DNA of 64,000 nt, taken from assembly GCF_020171945.1 (NCBI RefSeq), contig NZ_JAIVAP010000003.1, forward strand, positions 391,412 through 455,411, written 5' to 3'. This document shows positions 1 to 8,273 of this stretch, piece after piece. Source of the DNA: Bacillus infantis (GTDB lineage: Bacteria; Bacillota; Bacilli; Bacillales; Cytobacillaceae). Every line of letters begins with the position of its first letter. The stretch's first letter is position 1. The notes under the pieces were generated by a model that was not told the origin of the DNA, did no database searches, and saw only the letters and a list, made by a program, of their open reading frames with translations. The position numbers and the translations under genes are program-made.

Positions 1-393
1 TAAGTACCCGCTGCCAGCTTTGTTTTTAGAAGGCATAGACTGGAAAGGGGCACCTGTTTTTACAAAAGAAGCTTCCTGGAACACAGAAGGAGGAGTTGTC
101 TCAGCTGTGATTGACCTCGACTTTGGCAGCCTGAACCCGCCCGCAGAGACCTCCGCTTCAACCGGCTCTTTTTTCACCTCGTTCAATGCCTCCTCTGCAT
201 CACGGCATTCAGCATTGGAATGAAGATGGTAGAAGTGGGGGGGACCCTGTATCCCCAAGTACATCCTCACCCGCTCTCCGCATGCAGGACAGAATAGATG
301 GCCCTTTTTGCCTGCATCATAGATTTTTTGGAATTCTTCGCGGCTGTAGTTTTCTATATTAATAGTCTGTTGCCGGTAAACAGCAGTTTTCAT
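1..393 (-). CDS. N-terminal part of a zinc-ribbon protein, probably YjcD-like helicase (cut by window edge)
   Basis: Only the first 131 residues are visible; the frame is still open at base 1. The start ATG (complement of 391-393) follows a GGGGA ribosome site. Residues 35-63 carry a zinc-ribbon-like set: C35 and C38 (CPACG), then H53, H56, H58 and C63, as in the N-terminal domain of CoiA and of some Bacillus helicases. The next leftward-reading genes are yjcF, yjcG and yjcH in the B. subtilis order, and there the gene before yjcF is yjcD, a UvrD-like DNA helicase. The helicase identity is inferred from synteny; no helicase motif lies inside the window. Confidence 0.5.
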   Translation of the reverse strand, partial: MKTAVYRQQTINIENYSREEFQKIYDAGKKGHLFCPACGERVRMYLGIQGPPHFYHLHSNAECRDAEEALNEVKKEPVEAEVSAGGFRLPKSRSITAETTPPSVFQEASFVKTGAPFQSMPSKNKAGSGYL

Positions 394-642
394 GAACAGT
401 CATCCCCGTTTTTCTAATTCATCTTAATATGTATTGAATACCCAAAAACTGGGCTTCCTACTTGAAAAAATTAAATATTTTATACCCATAAACATGCCGA
501 AGCCGGCGAAATCTATCATAACAAAACCAGTCACTTAAAAAAAGGAGTTTCCGCAGTTTATCTCCCGGGCCAGGGGGGTAAGGAAGAACAATATACATTT
601 TCGGAAAAGTATGGAAAAGAGCTTGAAATGGAGGAATGGACT

Positions 643-924
643 ATGGGGTATATCGTGCCTTTCAATCATTATCAATACAATCAGTATGCTGTGAGGGACT
701 TGGATAAAAAGCAGGATCCATTCCGGCTGTATCCAGTTTCAAGGGTGAACAGAGTGGAGAATGACACACAATGGTTCCAGCCGGAGCAGCTGTTCCAATT
801 TTCACGTCCTGCCGAGGCGCGATACTCGGAGGAAAAGCCGGCGAGAAAGGTCAATGAACAGACCGTTGAAAGAGTGTACGGGGACATGACAGGTAAAGGA
901 ACACTTTTCAGTGAATCTGTTTAG
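643..924 (+). CDS. Hypothetical protein, 93 aa
   Basis: A small protein starting MGYIVPFNHYQYNQYAVRD. I chose the ATG at 643 because GGAGG (630-634) sits 8 bases upstream; an ATG at 628 has no ribosome site. The N-terminus is rich in tyrosine, asparagine and glutamine; the rest is charged and has no signal peptide or membrane segment. It faces rightward between two leftward genes and ends in a shared hairpin terminator. I do not recognise the family. A good ribosome site plus terminator argue that it is a real gene. Confidence 0.6.
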   Translation: MGYIVPFNHYQYNQYAVRDLDKKQDPFRLYPVSRVNRVENDTQWFQPEQLFQFSRPAEARYSEEKPARKVNEQTVERVYGDMTGKGTLFSESV

Positions 925-937
925 TGGCATAAAGAAA

Positions 938-980
938 GGGAGAGCCTAGAAGGTCTGCACATGCAGAGGCTCTCCCTTTT
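938..980. terminator. Bidirectional rho-independent terminator
   Basis: GGGAGAGCC (938-946) pairs with GGCTCTCCC (968-976) and is followed by TTTTT. On the other strand the hairpin is followed by TTTCTTT. It closes the rightward 93-aa gene and overlaps the stop codon of the convergent DUF421 gene. Confidence 0.8.
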
Positions 981-1623
981 TCCATTCAGCATAAAGCACA
1001 TCTTTGACAGTTTCAGCTCCCCAGCCCTTCAATTCCGATTGAAGTTTGTTTTCATCCCAATGAATCATATGAAGATTATCCAGAACAATTTCACCGTCAA
1101 GCACCAGTGTGACAGGAAGCTCTTCCGGCTGCAGCTGGATATTGAAATCCTTGGCTGCAGGGGAGCTGTATGGCGGCTTTTTCAGCACACTTACTGTCCC
1201 ATCCGTCTCCAGTATCGCATATTCGCATTCACGTATAGAGAAAATATCCTTGGACCTCAGCAGATGCTGCAGCTGATTGATGTCAAGGTGATTCTTCTTT
1301 AAAGAATCGTACACAATCTGCCCCTTTTTAATGACGATCGATGGTTCTCCCTCCAGAAAACGGCGCATTCTTTTAAACCTCTGTGTCAGATACTCAGTGA
1401 AATAAATTAATATTCCCCATAAGAAGACGGCAAACAGGATCTGGCCCAGGCCGATTTTTTCATCGAATAATGCATTGCCCACCAGTTCCCCCAAGACAAG
1501 GGCAGATACAAAATCAAATGTCGTGATTTGGGTGATCTGCGTTTTACCCAGAAATTTAGTGATTAAAAAAAGAGCGGCAAATCCAACCACGAGCTCTGCG
1601 AAAATATGCAGATATTCCATCAT
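946..1623 (-). CDS. DUF421 (YetF/YrbG-type) membrane protein
   Basis: A 225-residue protein with about three N-terminal membrane segments (roughly residues 5-22, 38-55 and 58-78) and a soluble C-terminal DUF421 domain. The stretch TTFDFVSALVLGELVGNAL between segments is typical of the family. B. subtilis has several members (YetF, YrbG, YkjA, YdfS and others). From general knowledge, YetF/YdfS and the related transposon-borne 2Duf protein act in the inner membrane of spores and affect heat resistance and germination. The ATG at 1623 follows AGGAG. A sigma-G-like promoter lies just upstream, which fits a forespore role. The function here is inferred from the family. Confidence 0.85.
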   Translation of the reverse strand: MMEYLHIFAELVVGFAALFLITKFLGKTQITQITTFDFVSALVLGELVGNALFDEKIGLGQILFAVFLWGILIYFTEYLTQRFKRMRRFLEGEPSIVIKKGQIVYDSLKKNHLDINQLQHLLRSKDIFSIRECEYAILETDGTVSVLKKPPYSSPAAKDFNIQLQPEELPVTLVLDGEIVLDNLHMIHWDENKLQSELKGWGAETVKDVLYAEWKKGEPLHVQTF

Positions 1624-1653
1624 TATTACTCCTTTTAGTCCATATTATTTTCA

Positions 1654-1683
1654 TAGTATGTCCAGATATGGAGGGAATTATTG
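1654..1683 (-). promoter_or_regulatory. Candidate sigma-G promoter for the DUF421 gene
   Basis: Read on the minus strand: CAATA (1679-1683), an 18-base spacer, then CATACTA (1654-1660). The sigma-G consensus is GHATR-N18-CATWMTA, so the -10 matches fully and the -35 in four of five bases. It lies about 30 bases upstream of the start codon. Confidence 0.5.
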
Positions 1684-1708
1684 ACTGGAATGAGTATTCA
1701 ATAGGAAA

Positions 1709-1730
1709 GGCGCCCTTGAATAAGGGCGCC
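1709..1730 (-). terminator. Hairpin, probable terminator behind yjcF
   Basis: GGCGCCCTT (1709-1717), loop GAAT, AAGGGCGCC (1722-1730): a perfect 9-bp stem. Leftward transcripts from yjcF would meet it after the repeat element, followed by the pyrimidine stretch TTTCCT. The T-run is weak, so termination is likely but not certain. Confidence 0.5.
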
Positions 1731-1784
1731 CTGGTTCTTGTATAGGAATTAATAAATTGTAAGCCTTGGGGATAAATATCAATT

Positions 1785-1962
1785 CTTGATCAACGTCCAG
1801 CAGCTGCGCCGAGGACACAAGCTAAACCTCCCAAAAAGGCAAAGAACGCCTTTCAGGGAGGTTCGTCTTGAGGCCCCGAGGAAGCTGGTCATGCAGATGT
1901 TGCCACAGGACGTGGCGTTCTTAGTCTGCGTTCCTTAAGGTGATCAAGGCGCTTGCGCTTTT
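1785..1962 (-). repeat. Structured 3' UTR repeat, copy A
   Basis: Begins directly behind the yjcF stop codon (reading leftward: AAAAGCGCAAGCGCCTTGAT) and extends about 175 bases. It contains the inner hairpin GGCAAAGAACGCC, also present in copies C and D, inside a longer stem formed by AACCTCCC and GGGAGGTT. Its yjcF-proximal 60 bases are nearly the same as copy E at 48.8 kb. Confidence 0.8.
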
Positions 1963-1966
1963 GTTC

Positions 1967-2392
1967 TTATAAGTATTTTTTCATCGTGCGGTGAGGGATG
2001 CCTGCATCCATAAATTCCTCAGAAACCACTTCATAGCCCAGTTTACTGTAAAAAGGGATAGCCTGTGTCTGGGCATTCAACTTAACAGCAGGAAGTTTCT
2101 GCTCTCTGGCAAGCTCTTCAATTTTATCCATGACAGCCTTGCCAGCCCCGATTTTGCGTGAATCCTTAAGGACGCAGATCCTTTCTGCCTTCCCGACCCC
2201 ATCCACGACCCTGTACCTTCCGGCTGCTGCCGGAAGCTGGCTGTCATCGTAGAGAATGATATGGACGGCTTTCTTTTCAAACTCATCGTACTCTTCTTCT
2301 TCTGGAACCTGCTGTTCGTCTATAAAGACGATTCTCCTGATTTTGTATACATCTTCAATCTCTTGCTGTTCAACTGCTTTCTTTACTATCAC
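1967..2392 (-). CDS. yjcF: GNAT N-acetyltransferase, YjcF-like
   Basis: A 141-residue GNAT enzyme of the ElaA/YjcF type that would transfer an acetyl group from acetyl-CoA to an unknown acceptor. Visible features are the N-terminal VYKIRRIVFIDEQQVP block, the acetyl-CoA loop RKIGAGKAVM around residue 80, and the C-terminal FYSKLGYEV motif. The length matches B. subtilis YjcF. It starts four bases after the yjcG stop codon, so the two are co-transcribed. The substrate is not known for this family, to my knowledge. Confidence 0.9.
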   Translation of the reverse strand: MIVKKAVEQQEIEDVYKIRRIVFIDEQQVPEEEEYDEFEKKAVHIILYDDSQLPAAAGRYRVVDGVGKAERICVLKDSRKIGAGKAVMDKIEELAREQKLPAVKLNAQTQAIPFYSKLGYEVVSEEFMDAGIPHRTMKKYL

Positions 2393-2395
2393 GAT

Positions 2396-2914
2396 TTATG
2401 ATTCCTTTCCAAAACGAAATGTTTCATATACTGTCCAAGAGCCGTTTTCCAGCTGATAAAGCAGATGGAATCGGTCGATTGTTTCCTCATAATTGATGCG
2501 CTCCATCCGGAGTGAGCCGAAGACATCGGAGTGCTCGTCATCCGAGAGCTTTTGCCCGACTGTAATATGCGGAACAAATGCATATTCCTGATTTTCGCCG
2601 CCAGGGAATATCTGATTAATTTCCGTATGGAGTGCATCCAGGTAATCATCAGGTTCAACCTTAAGATAAATAACGTTATTGACCGGCTGAAAAGAGCTGA
2701 ACTTATTGACCTTCATATTGAAAGGCCTTGCATTCTCCGCTGCTTTATGAAGCCTATCGGAAAGCGATTCTGCCTGCTCATCAGTTGCCTCAAAAGCACC
2801 TTTCAATGTCAAGTGCGGCGGAATGAGAGCATAATGCGGGTCATAGCGCTTCCGGTAGGAATTGGCCAGATCTTGAAGTTTCTTTGCAGGAAATATAACT
2901 ATTCCATATTTCAT
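2396..2914 (-). CDS. yjcG: 2H phosphoesterase / 2'-5' RNA ligase superfamily, YjcG
   Basis: A 172-residue protein with the two HxT motifs of 2H phosphoesterases, PPHLTLKG (H34, T36) and VPHITVG (H116, T118), which form the paired active site acting on cyclic phosphate or 2'-5' bonds. The length agrees with B. subtilis YjcG. The frame stays open upstream to 3151 through repeat copy B, but I place the start at the ATG near 2914: it follows GGAGG and matches the usual family start MKYGIVIFP. The biological substrate is unknown. Confidence 0.9.
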   Translation of the reverse strand: MKYGIVIFPAKKLQDLANSYRKRYDPHYALIPPHLTLKGAFEATDEQAESLSDRLHKAAENARPFNMKVNKFSSFQPVNNVIYLKVEPDDYLDALHTEINQIFPGGENQEYAFVPHITVGQKLSDDEHSDVFGSLRMERINYEETIDRFHLLYQLENGSWTVYETFRFGKES

Positions 2915-3050
2915 CCTGAATACCTCCATTGATAAAAATGATAAGCACATATATAAGATTTGTTTATCTATTATAACAAATTTTCCGACTTCAATGATAG
3001 TAGGTCCTTTTTTAAGACGTTTGTTTTGAAATCGAAAAAGTGTATTTAGG

Positions 3051-3161
3051 AGTGAAGACGTCTTATGCCGGGGCATGCAGGAAGCGGGCCATGCGGACGC
3101 TGTAACAGGGCTTGGCGTACTTAGTGCGCGTTCCTTGCTGGGCAAGCGCACTCCGTTTTTC
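3051..3161 (-). repeat. Structured repeat, copy B (divergent)
   Basis: About 110 bases ending in GCAAGCGCACTCCG and carrying GACGTCTTATGCCGGGGCATG, which resemble the ends of copies C and D. The middle (GGCGTACTTAGTGCGCGTTCCTT) instead matches copy A (GGCGTTCTTAGTCTGCGTTCCTT). It looks like a hybrid of the two subtypes. Confidence 0.65.
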
Positions 3162-3163
3162 TA

Positions 3164-3288
3164 ATTGTCCAGCTCCAAAGCCTAGCCCCTCGAGTCATAA
3201 GCCACACAAGAATTAAAGGCAAAGAACGCCTTTTATTCTTATGCGTCTTATGCTTGTCGGGGCTGAACAAGGCTTTTCCGCATTTCTT
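3164..3288 (-). repeat. Structured repeat, copy C
   Basis: About 125 bases in tandem with copy D. Shared blocks are TTGTCCAGCTCC, AGCCCCTCGAGTCATAAGCC, the core GGCAAAGAACGCCTT, and GCGTCTTATGCTTGTCGGGG. The blocks flanking the core are mutually complementary (AAGAATAAA with TTTATTCTT; CCCC with GGGG), so the element folds into one long hairpin. Confidence 0.85.
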
Positions 3289-3411
3289 ATTGTCCAGCTC
3301 CGGGCGCTAGCCCCTCGAGTCATAAGCCGCTTCAGGATTGAAGGCAAAGAACGCCTTCTATCCTGAAGCGTCTTATGCTTGTCGGGGCTGGGCAAGCGCC
3401 CTCCGCTTTTC
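3289..3411 (-). repeat. Structured repeat, copy D, directly behind yjcH
   Basis: Tandem neighbour of copy C with the same blocks. The arms next to the core differ from C (TTCAGGATTGAAGG with CCTTCTATCCTGAA) but still pair, so the structure is kept while the sequence changes. Leftward reading starts at the yjcH stop: TAAG AAAAGCGGAGGGCGC. Confidence 0.85.
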
Positions 3412-4134
3412 TTAAAGCATGTGCTTCAAAGCTCTTTTAAAGTCCGGCTGCCAGTATTTCCAGGTATGATTGCCTTCGAATTCGTCGTAGAAATATTGAA
3501 AGCCTCTTTCAGACAAAATGGAGGAGAGGCTTCTATTGGGTGTAAGGAAGTCTTCTATTTCTCCTTTTGTCGTTTTTACTTCTGTCTCTTGCGTGCCGAT
3601 TACATGATAAATATTCAGCAGGCCGGGGGTTGGGAAGCTCCGGGCAGCTTCAAGGATGCTTTCGTCCACATAAGGAGATTGAAGGATCGTTTTCCCGAAG
3701 GTATTAGGATATTCCAGCGAAGCCAGGAGCGAGACGGAGGCGCCGAGGGAATCTCCTGCCAAGATGCGGCCCTGTCCCATTTGATAGGTAGGAAATTCTG
3801 CATCAAGGTAAGGCACAAGCTCATGTGCCAGGAATCGTATGTACGCCCTGTGCTTATCTCCCTCCGGATGGTATTTGCTTCTGCGGTCATGCACATTTTT
3901 ATATGGGATGCCCGCAATGATAACGTTTTCTATTTCCCTGTTGTGAAGGAGCTCATCCGCTGCCCGTCCTGCCCGTCCCATTTGGAAATAATCCTTTCCA
4001 TCCTGGGCGATAAGAAGGGAATATTTATAAAGGGGAGAATAAGAGGCAGGAAGATAGATAAGTATATCCAGCTCTTCTCCCAGCTCCCTGCTCTGAAAAG
4101 AGACCTCTTTTATCGTTCCTTTTTGAATTTCCAT
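3412..4134 (-). CDS. yjcH: Putative esterase, YjcH-like (alpha/beta hydrolase)
   Basis: A 240-residue cytoplasmic alpha/beta hydrolase of the esterase D/enterochelin esterase type. The nucleophile elbow G-D-S-L-G (ILAGDSLGAS, S129) is clear, and FEGNHTWKYW near the C-terminus supplies the catalytic His. The length matches B. subtilis YjcH. The ATG at 4134 follows GGAGG; an upstream in-frame ATG at 4185 lacks a site. It is separated from yjcG by three repeat copies, which may uncouple expression. The substrate is unknown. Confidence 0.88.
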   Translation of the reverse strand: MEIQKGTIKEVSFQSRELGEELDILIYLPASYSPLYKYSLLIAQDGKDYFQMGRAGRAADELLHNREIENVIIAGIPYKNVHDRRSKYHPEGDKHRAYIRFLAHELVPYLDAEFPTYQMGQGRILAGDSLGASVSLLASLEYPNTFGKTILQSPYVDESILEAARSFPTPGLLNIYHVIGTQETEVKTTKGEIEDFLTPNRSLSSILSERGFQYFYDEFEGNHTWKYWQPDFKRALKHML

Positions 4135-4373
4135 GCCAGACCTCCATAAACAGCTTTGTAAGCCTTTTAAAAGGAATTCTAACATAAGAATTTAATAATT
4201 GCCCAATCTGTGCATCTTATTGGTTCAGCTGGTCTGCAGGAATGTGTTATGATTGGATAATAAACCCAATTTTAAATAGGGGATAATCCTTTTTTAACAG
4301 AATGCCAAAATTGTTTTCCTCGCCGGCAAAACCGCTCCATTCCTGGTTTTCGGACCGCCCCGGGAGATGGTAA

Positions 4374-4404
4374 TTGACAATTGTGTAAAAGTTTATGTTA
4401 AAAT
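4374..4404 (+). promoter_or_regulatory. Possible sigma-A promoter for the TRAP operon
   Basis: TTGACA (4374-4379) and TAAAAT (4399-4404) with a 19-base gap, or TTAAAA with 18. The -35 is perfect but the spacing is longer than ideal. The rest of 4135-4445 shows nothing else I can name. Confidence 0.4.
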
Positions 4405-4445
4405 AAACTTGAGAAATTCTAAGTAAAAAAAGAGGGGGAAATTCT

Positions 4446-5444
4446 ATGAAAAGAAAAAGTTTTCTACTTTCAGCAGCATTGCTGCTGGCGCTTTCTATGA
4501 TTCTGGCTGCCTGCGGCGGCAATTCAGATGAAGGCGGTTCAGACAATGGAGGAGAAGGCGGATCAGAAAAGCCTAAATTCCTCAGCATCGTTACCGGTGG
4601 AACCGGCGGTACATACTTCCCGCTTGGAGGCGCATTCGCGGATATCATTTCCGATGAAACTGGCATCCAGGCCAATGCTGAAACATCAGGCGCTTCTGCC
4701 GAAAACATGAATACGCTTAAAGATGGAAATGCTGAAATTGCTTTTTCACAAACTGATATTGCCTCTTATGCAAAAGACGGAAAGCTGATGTTTGAAGGTG
4801 CTGCTGTTGACAATGTCAGCGCTATCGGAACGCTTTATCCTGAAACTATCCAAATTGTCACTACCGCTAAATCCGGCATCAAATCTGTTGAGGATTTGAA
4901 AGGCAAGAAGGTTTCTGTCGGTGCTCCTGGTTCAGGCACAAATCCGAATGCCGAGCAGATTCTTGAAGTGCACGGAATGACATTTGATGACATCGACAAG
5001 CAGGATCTTTCTTTTGACGAGTCTACTGCCGGTATTCAGGATGGAACTATCGATGCGGCTTTCGTAACTGCTGGGACTCCTACTGGTGCTGTTGAAGGTC
5101 TTTCAGCGACTGAAGATGTAGTCATTGTTCCGATTGAACAGGACAAAATCGATGCTCTGATTGAGAAGTATCCTTATTATATCCAGGATGAGGTTCCATC
5201 CGGCACTTATGGCCTGTCTGATGCAGTAGCAACTGTTGCTGTACAGGCGATGCTTGTGGTGTCAAATGACCTTTCTGATGATACTGTTTACGACATTACT
5301 AAGGCTATTTTCGAAAACACAGATAAGATCACACACGCAAAAGGCAAATTGATCACAGCTGAAAGTGCTCTGAACGGAGTAGGCATCGAGGTGCACCCGG
5401 GAGCTCAGAAGTATTTTGACGAAAAAGGCGTAAAAGCCGAATAG
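4446..5444 (+). CDS. TAXI-family TRAP transporter solute-binding lipoprotein
   Basis: A 332-residue extracytoplasmic receptor. Residues 1-22 are a lipoprotein signal ending in the lipobox LAAC, followed by a Gly/Ser/Glu linker. The mature domain begins FLSIVTGGTGGTYFPLGGAF and has AETSGASAENM and FSQTDIASYA, all typical of TAXI receptors, which bind small carboxylates and feed a TRAP membrane unit. It is followed by the DUF1850 protein and the fused permease. The ATG has an AGAGGGGG site 5 bases upstream. The ligand cannot be read from the sequence. Confidence 0.95.
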   Translation: MKRKSFLLSAALLLALSMILAACGGNSDEGGSDNGGEGGSEKPKFLSIVTGGTGGTYFPLGGAFADIISDETGIQANAETSGASAENMNTLKDGNAEIAFSQTDIASYAKDGKLMFEGAAVDNVSAIGTLYPETIQIVTTAKSGIKSVEDLKGKKVSVGAPGSGTNPNAEQILEVHGMTFDDIDKQDLSFDESTAGIQDGTIDAAFVTAGTPTGAVEGLSATEDVVIVPIEQDKIDALIEKYPYYIQDEVPSGTYGLSDAVATVAVQAMLVVSNDLSDDTVYDITKAIFENTDKITHAKGKLITAESALNGVGIEVHPGAQKYFDEKGVKAE

Positions 5445-5475
5445 TCTGCTGATTTTTTCTAAATGGCTTCACCCT

Positions 5476-5524
5476 GGCCGGCGCTGAAAACCTGAACAGG
5501 TTACCGCGCCGGTCAATTCTCTTT
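5476..5524 (+). promoter_or_regulatory. Intercistronic stem-loop behind the binding-protein gene
   Basis: GGCCGGCGC (5476-5484) pairs with GCGCCGGTC (5516-5524), with an inner stem AACCTG/CAGGTT. There is no T-run. Such hairpins behind binding-protein genes commonly protect the upstream mRNA and lower downstream expression; here that is inference. Confidence 0.55.
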
Positions 5525-5618
5525 AAGAGGACCTGAAGTTTAAGTCAGCCATAGCCCAATGAGAGATGGGCCTGGCGAAGGCGCCGCCCTTCATCCCATT
5601 TTCTAAAAGGGGGTCCTG

Positions 5619-6149
5619 ATGAAAAAACGAACAAGATTGAAGAGAGCATTATTGCTGCTTCCCCTCTTAATTGCTGCCATTGCAATTATTATCTTTATCC
5701 CTTACAAAAAAGCACTCGTTATTCAATACCAAAATACAGGCAAAGTGCTTGCCTATATCCCTTTCACCGAGGAAGAATTTTTTAAAATAAAATATACCCA
5801 TTCAATCCATCTTTCAGATGTGGTAGAGAGCTATAAACCAACCAAGGATTTGAAGATCCAGCAATACGAGCTTATGTATGAGGATTTTGCAATCGGCATG
5901 CCTGATAACGCCTCCGAAGGTGAGGTATTTGAACAAAAGGACGGGAAATACTATATCCGGAATATGAATAGAGTTTTCCCTCATTTTGATATGCGGACAG
6001 GCAAGGTCAGGGCAAATCATAGAATTATATATAATGGAACCGAGTATCCTATGGCAGGTTTTATCGAGCCGGGAACATGGGTAAGATTTACAATTGATAA
6101 AATAAACATTTACCAGCAGTTGGAAGGAGTGAATATCCTTGAGCAATAA
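5619..6149 (+). CDS. DUF1850 protein, TRAP-TAXI accessory
   Basis: A 176-residue protein with one N-terminal membrane anchor (about residues 10-28) and a DUF1850 domain outside the membrane. The segment FKIKYTHSIHLSDVVESY (about residues 50-70) is the conserved core. DUF1850 genes recur between TAXI receptor and permease genes, and the same order is seen here. The role is unknown; an assembly or substrate-delivery helper is plausible. It overlaps the permease gene by 11 bases, so translation is likely coupled. GGGGG precedes the ATG. Confidence 0.85.
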   Translation: MKKRTRLKRALLLLPLLIAAIAIIIFIPYKKALVIQYQNTGKVLAYIPFTEEEFFKIKYTHSIHLSDVVESYKPTKDLKIQQYELMYEDFAIGMPDNASEGEVFEQKDGKYYIRNMNRVFPHFDMRTGKVRANHRIIYNGTEYPMAGFIEPGTWVRFTIDKINIYQQLEGVNILEQ

Positions 6150-8100
6150 AGGAGAAACACTGACTCAGGAACAGCAGCAGGAGCTGCTCGAAAAATATGA
6201 TCCCGAAGCGGGGACGCGAAAGCTGAAGGGAGTGCTGGGATGGGTTGTCTTTTTAGGCTTGCTGTCCTTCTCTTTATTTCAGCTGTACACTGGAATATTC
6301 GGTGTATTGACTGCCCAGCTTCAGCGTTCCATCCACTTGGGATTTGCACTTGCGCTTATTTTTCTTCTTTTCCCGGCGAGGAAAAAGGACAGGGGAAAGA
6401 AGCATAAAGTAGCCTGGTATGACTTGATCCTTGCCATTGCTGCAGTTGCAGTGGGGGCATACTGGCCGCTTATGATCGATGAAATCGTAATGAGGGTCGG
6501 CCGTTTGACTGATCTTGATTTTTATATTGGACTTACAGCAATCATTCTTGTACTTGAGGCAACCAGGAGGGCAGTGGGGCTTCCTATAACCATCATTGCT
6601 GCACTTTTTCTTGCGTATGCCCTGTACGGCCCATATATGCCTGGATTCCTTGCGCACAGGGGACTCGATCTGCAGCGGCTGGTACAGACAATGTTCTTTA
6701 CAACCGAAGGGATACTGGGGACGCCGCTAGGGGTCTCTGCTACCTTCATCTTCCTGTTCCTGCTGTTCGGGTCATTCCTGGTAAAAACGGGAGTGGGGCA
6801 ATATTTCAATGACCTGGCTGTCAGCATCGCTGGAAAAAGGACAGGGGGACCTGCCAAGGTAGCGATTTTCTCCAGTGCACTGCAGGGAACAATCAGCGGA
6901 AGCTCAGTTGCCAATGTGGTAACTTCAGGTTCTTTTACAATACCGATGATGAAAAAGCTTGGATATAAGAAGGAATTTGCCGGAGCGGTGGAGGCTGCTG
7001 CTTCCACAGGCGGACAGCTTATGCCGCCAATCATGGGAGCGGCAGCATTTCTCATGGTCGAATTCATTGGCGGAGGCATCACCTACTGGGATATTGCCAA
7101 AGCAGCAGCGATTCCTGCCCTTCTTTATTTCACGGGAATATGGATCATGACCCATTTTGAAGCGAAAAGAATAGGGCTCAGGGGCCTTAAGAAAGAAGAA
7201 ATGCCAAACCGCAAAGAAGTGCTGAGCAAGATCTATCTGCTTCTGCCTATCCTGGCAGTTGTGATCCTGCTTATGAGCGGTATGAGTGTAATTAGGGCGG
7301 CTCTTTGGTCTATCCTCATTACAATAGCAGTCAGCGCTATCAGAAAAGAAACCAGGATTAATTTTAAAGATGCTATTGACGCGCTCGTTGACGGGGCAAG
7401 GACTGCCCTTGGTGTAGCAGCTGCTACCGCGGCTGCCGGCATCATAGTCGGTGTGGTTACCAAAACGGGACTCGGTCTGAAGCTGGCAAATGGACTGCTT
7501 GATCTGGCTGGCGGTGCTTTAATACCGACGCTTATGCTGACCATGGTAGCTGCAATTGTCCTGGGAATGGGTTCTCCGACAACTGCGAACTATGTTATCA
7601 CATCAACCATTGCAGCTCCGGCTATCATTTTACTTGGTGTGCCTGATTTATCAGCTCACTTGTTTGTTTTTTATTTCGGCATCATTGCCGATATCACACC
7701 GCCTGTTGCGCTTGCGGCTTTTGCCGCTGCAGGGGTCTCCGGAGGGGAGCCGATCAAGACCGGGGTCAATTCGGCGAAGCTGGCGATCGCGGCCTTCATC
7801 ATTCCATATATGTTCGTTCTGTCACCAGAATTATTAATGATAGATACTACTTGGTATTATCTGATATGGGTGGTCTTTACCGCTTTGGCAGGAATGACCG
7901 CAATTGGGGCAGGTGTAATCGGCTACTGGTTCAGAAGATTGATGTGGTTTGAGCGTCTAATCGGAATTGTCGGCGGGTTATGCCTCATTTATCCGGAAGG
8001 GTACACAGATATTGTTGGTCTTGCGTTATTTGCAGCTCTTATCATCCTTCAGTTCGTTATTAAAAGGGATGATTCACTAAAGCCGCAGACTGCAGGCTGA
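6139..8100 (+). CDS. TRAP transporter fused permease (DctQ-DctM type)
   Basis: A 653-residue polytopic membrane protein joining the small and large TRAP subunits, as is usual for TAXI systems. The N-terminal third has about four helices; the rest is the DctM-like transport domain with SALQGTISGSSVANV and AASTGGQLMPPIMGAAAF, which are family hallmarks. It would use an ion gradient, not ATP, to import the ligand bound by the upstream receptor. The start is TTG at 6139, chosen because GGAAGGAG lies 9 bases upstream. A terminator follows. Confidence 0.95.
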   Translation: MSNKGETLTQEQQQELLEKYDPEAGTRKLKGVLGWVVFLGLLSFSLFQLYTGIFGVLTAQLQRSIHLGFALALIFLLFPARKKDRGKKHKVAWYDLILAIAAVAVGAYWPLMIDEIVMRVGRLTDLDFYIGLTAIILVLEATRRAVGLPITIIAALFLAYALYGPYMPGFLAHRGLDLQRLVQTMFFTTEGILGTPLGVSATFIFLFLLFGSFLVKTGVGQYFNDLAVSIAGKRTGGPAKVAIFSSALQGTISGSSVANVVTSGSFTIPMMKKLGYKKEFAGAVEAAASTGGQLMPPIMGAAAFLMVEFIGGGITYWDIAKAAAIPALLYFTGIWIMTHFEAKRIGLRGLKKEEMPNRKEVLSKIYLLLPILAVVILLMSGMSVIRAALWSILITIAVSAIRKETRINFKDAIDALVDGARTALGVAAATAAAGIIVGVVTKTGLGLKLANGLLDLAGGALIPTLMLTMVAAIVLGMGSPTTANYVITSTIAAPAIILLGVPDLSAHLFVFYFGIIADITPPVALAAFAAAGVSGGEPIKTGVNSAKLAIAAFIIPYMFVLSPELLMIDTTWYYLIWVVFTALAGMTAIGAGVIGYWFRRLMWFERLIGIVGGLCLIYPEGYTDIVGLALFAALIILQFVIKRDDSLKPQTAG

Positions 8101-8106
8101 TTTACA

Positions 8107-8137
8107 AAGGGAGTCCAAATTAGGCTCCCTTTTTTTG
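8107..8137 (+). terminator. Terminator of the TRAP operon
   Basis: GGGAGTCC (8109-8116), short loop, AGGCTCCC, then seven T residues. One mismatch in the stem. Confidence 0.75.
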
Positions 8138-8273
8138 AATGATTGAAATTGTGTTAATATGGTTTGGGAGGGAAATTTTTGAAATGATGGCTTGATCGTA
8201 AATTGCTGGTTACGGTGGGAGAAAAATTTTGATGGCTAAAGCAGAAGAGCTAATTCCAATACAAATATTGAAA

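Noticed and set aside
20-223. Rightward open frame of 67 codons at the left edge
   Set aside because: It lies opposite the zinc-ribbon gene, which has a ribosome site and a recognisable Cys/His pattern.
2915-3151. N-terminal extension of yjcG through repeat copy B
   Set aside because: The added part is repeat sequence and would start at GTG; the internal ATG has GGAGG and fits the family start.
3213-3395. Leftward open frame of 60 codons
   Set aside because: Lies wholly within repeat copies C and D.
3379-4149. Long rightward open frame
   Set aside because: Antisense shadow of yjcH, which has the G-D-S-L-G nucleophile and a ribosome site.
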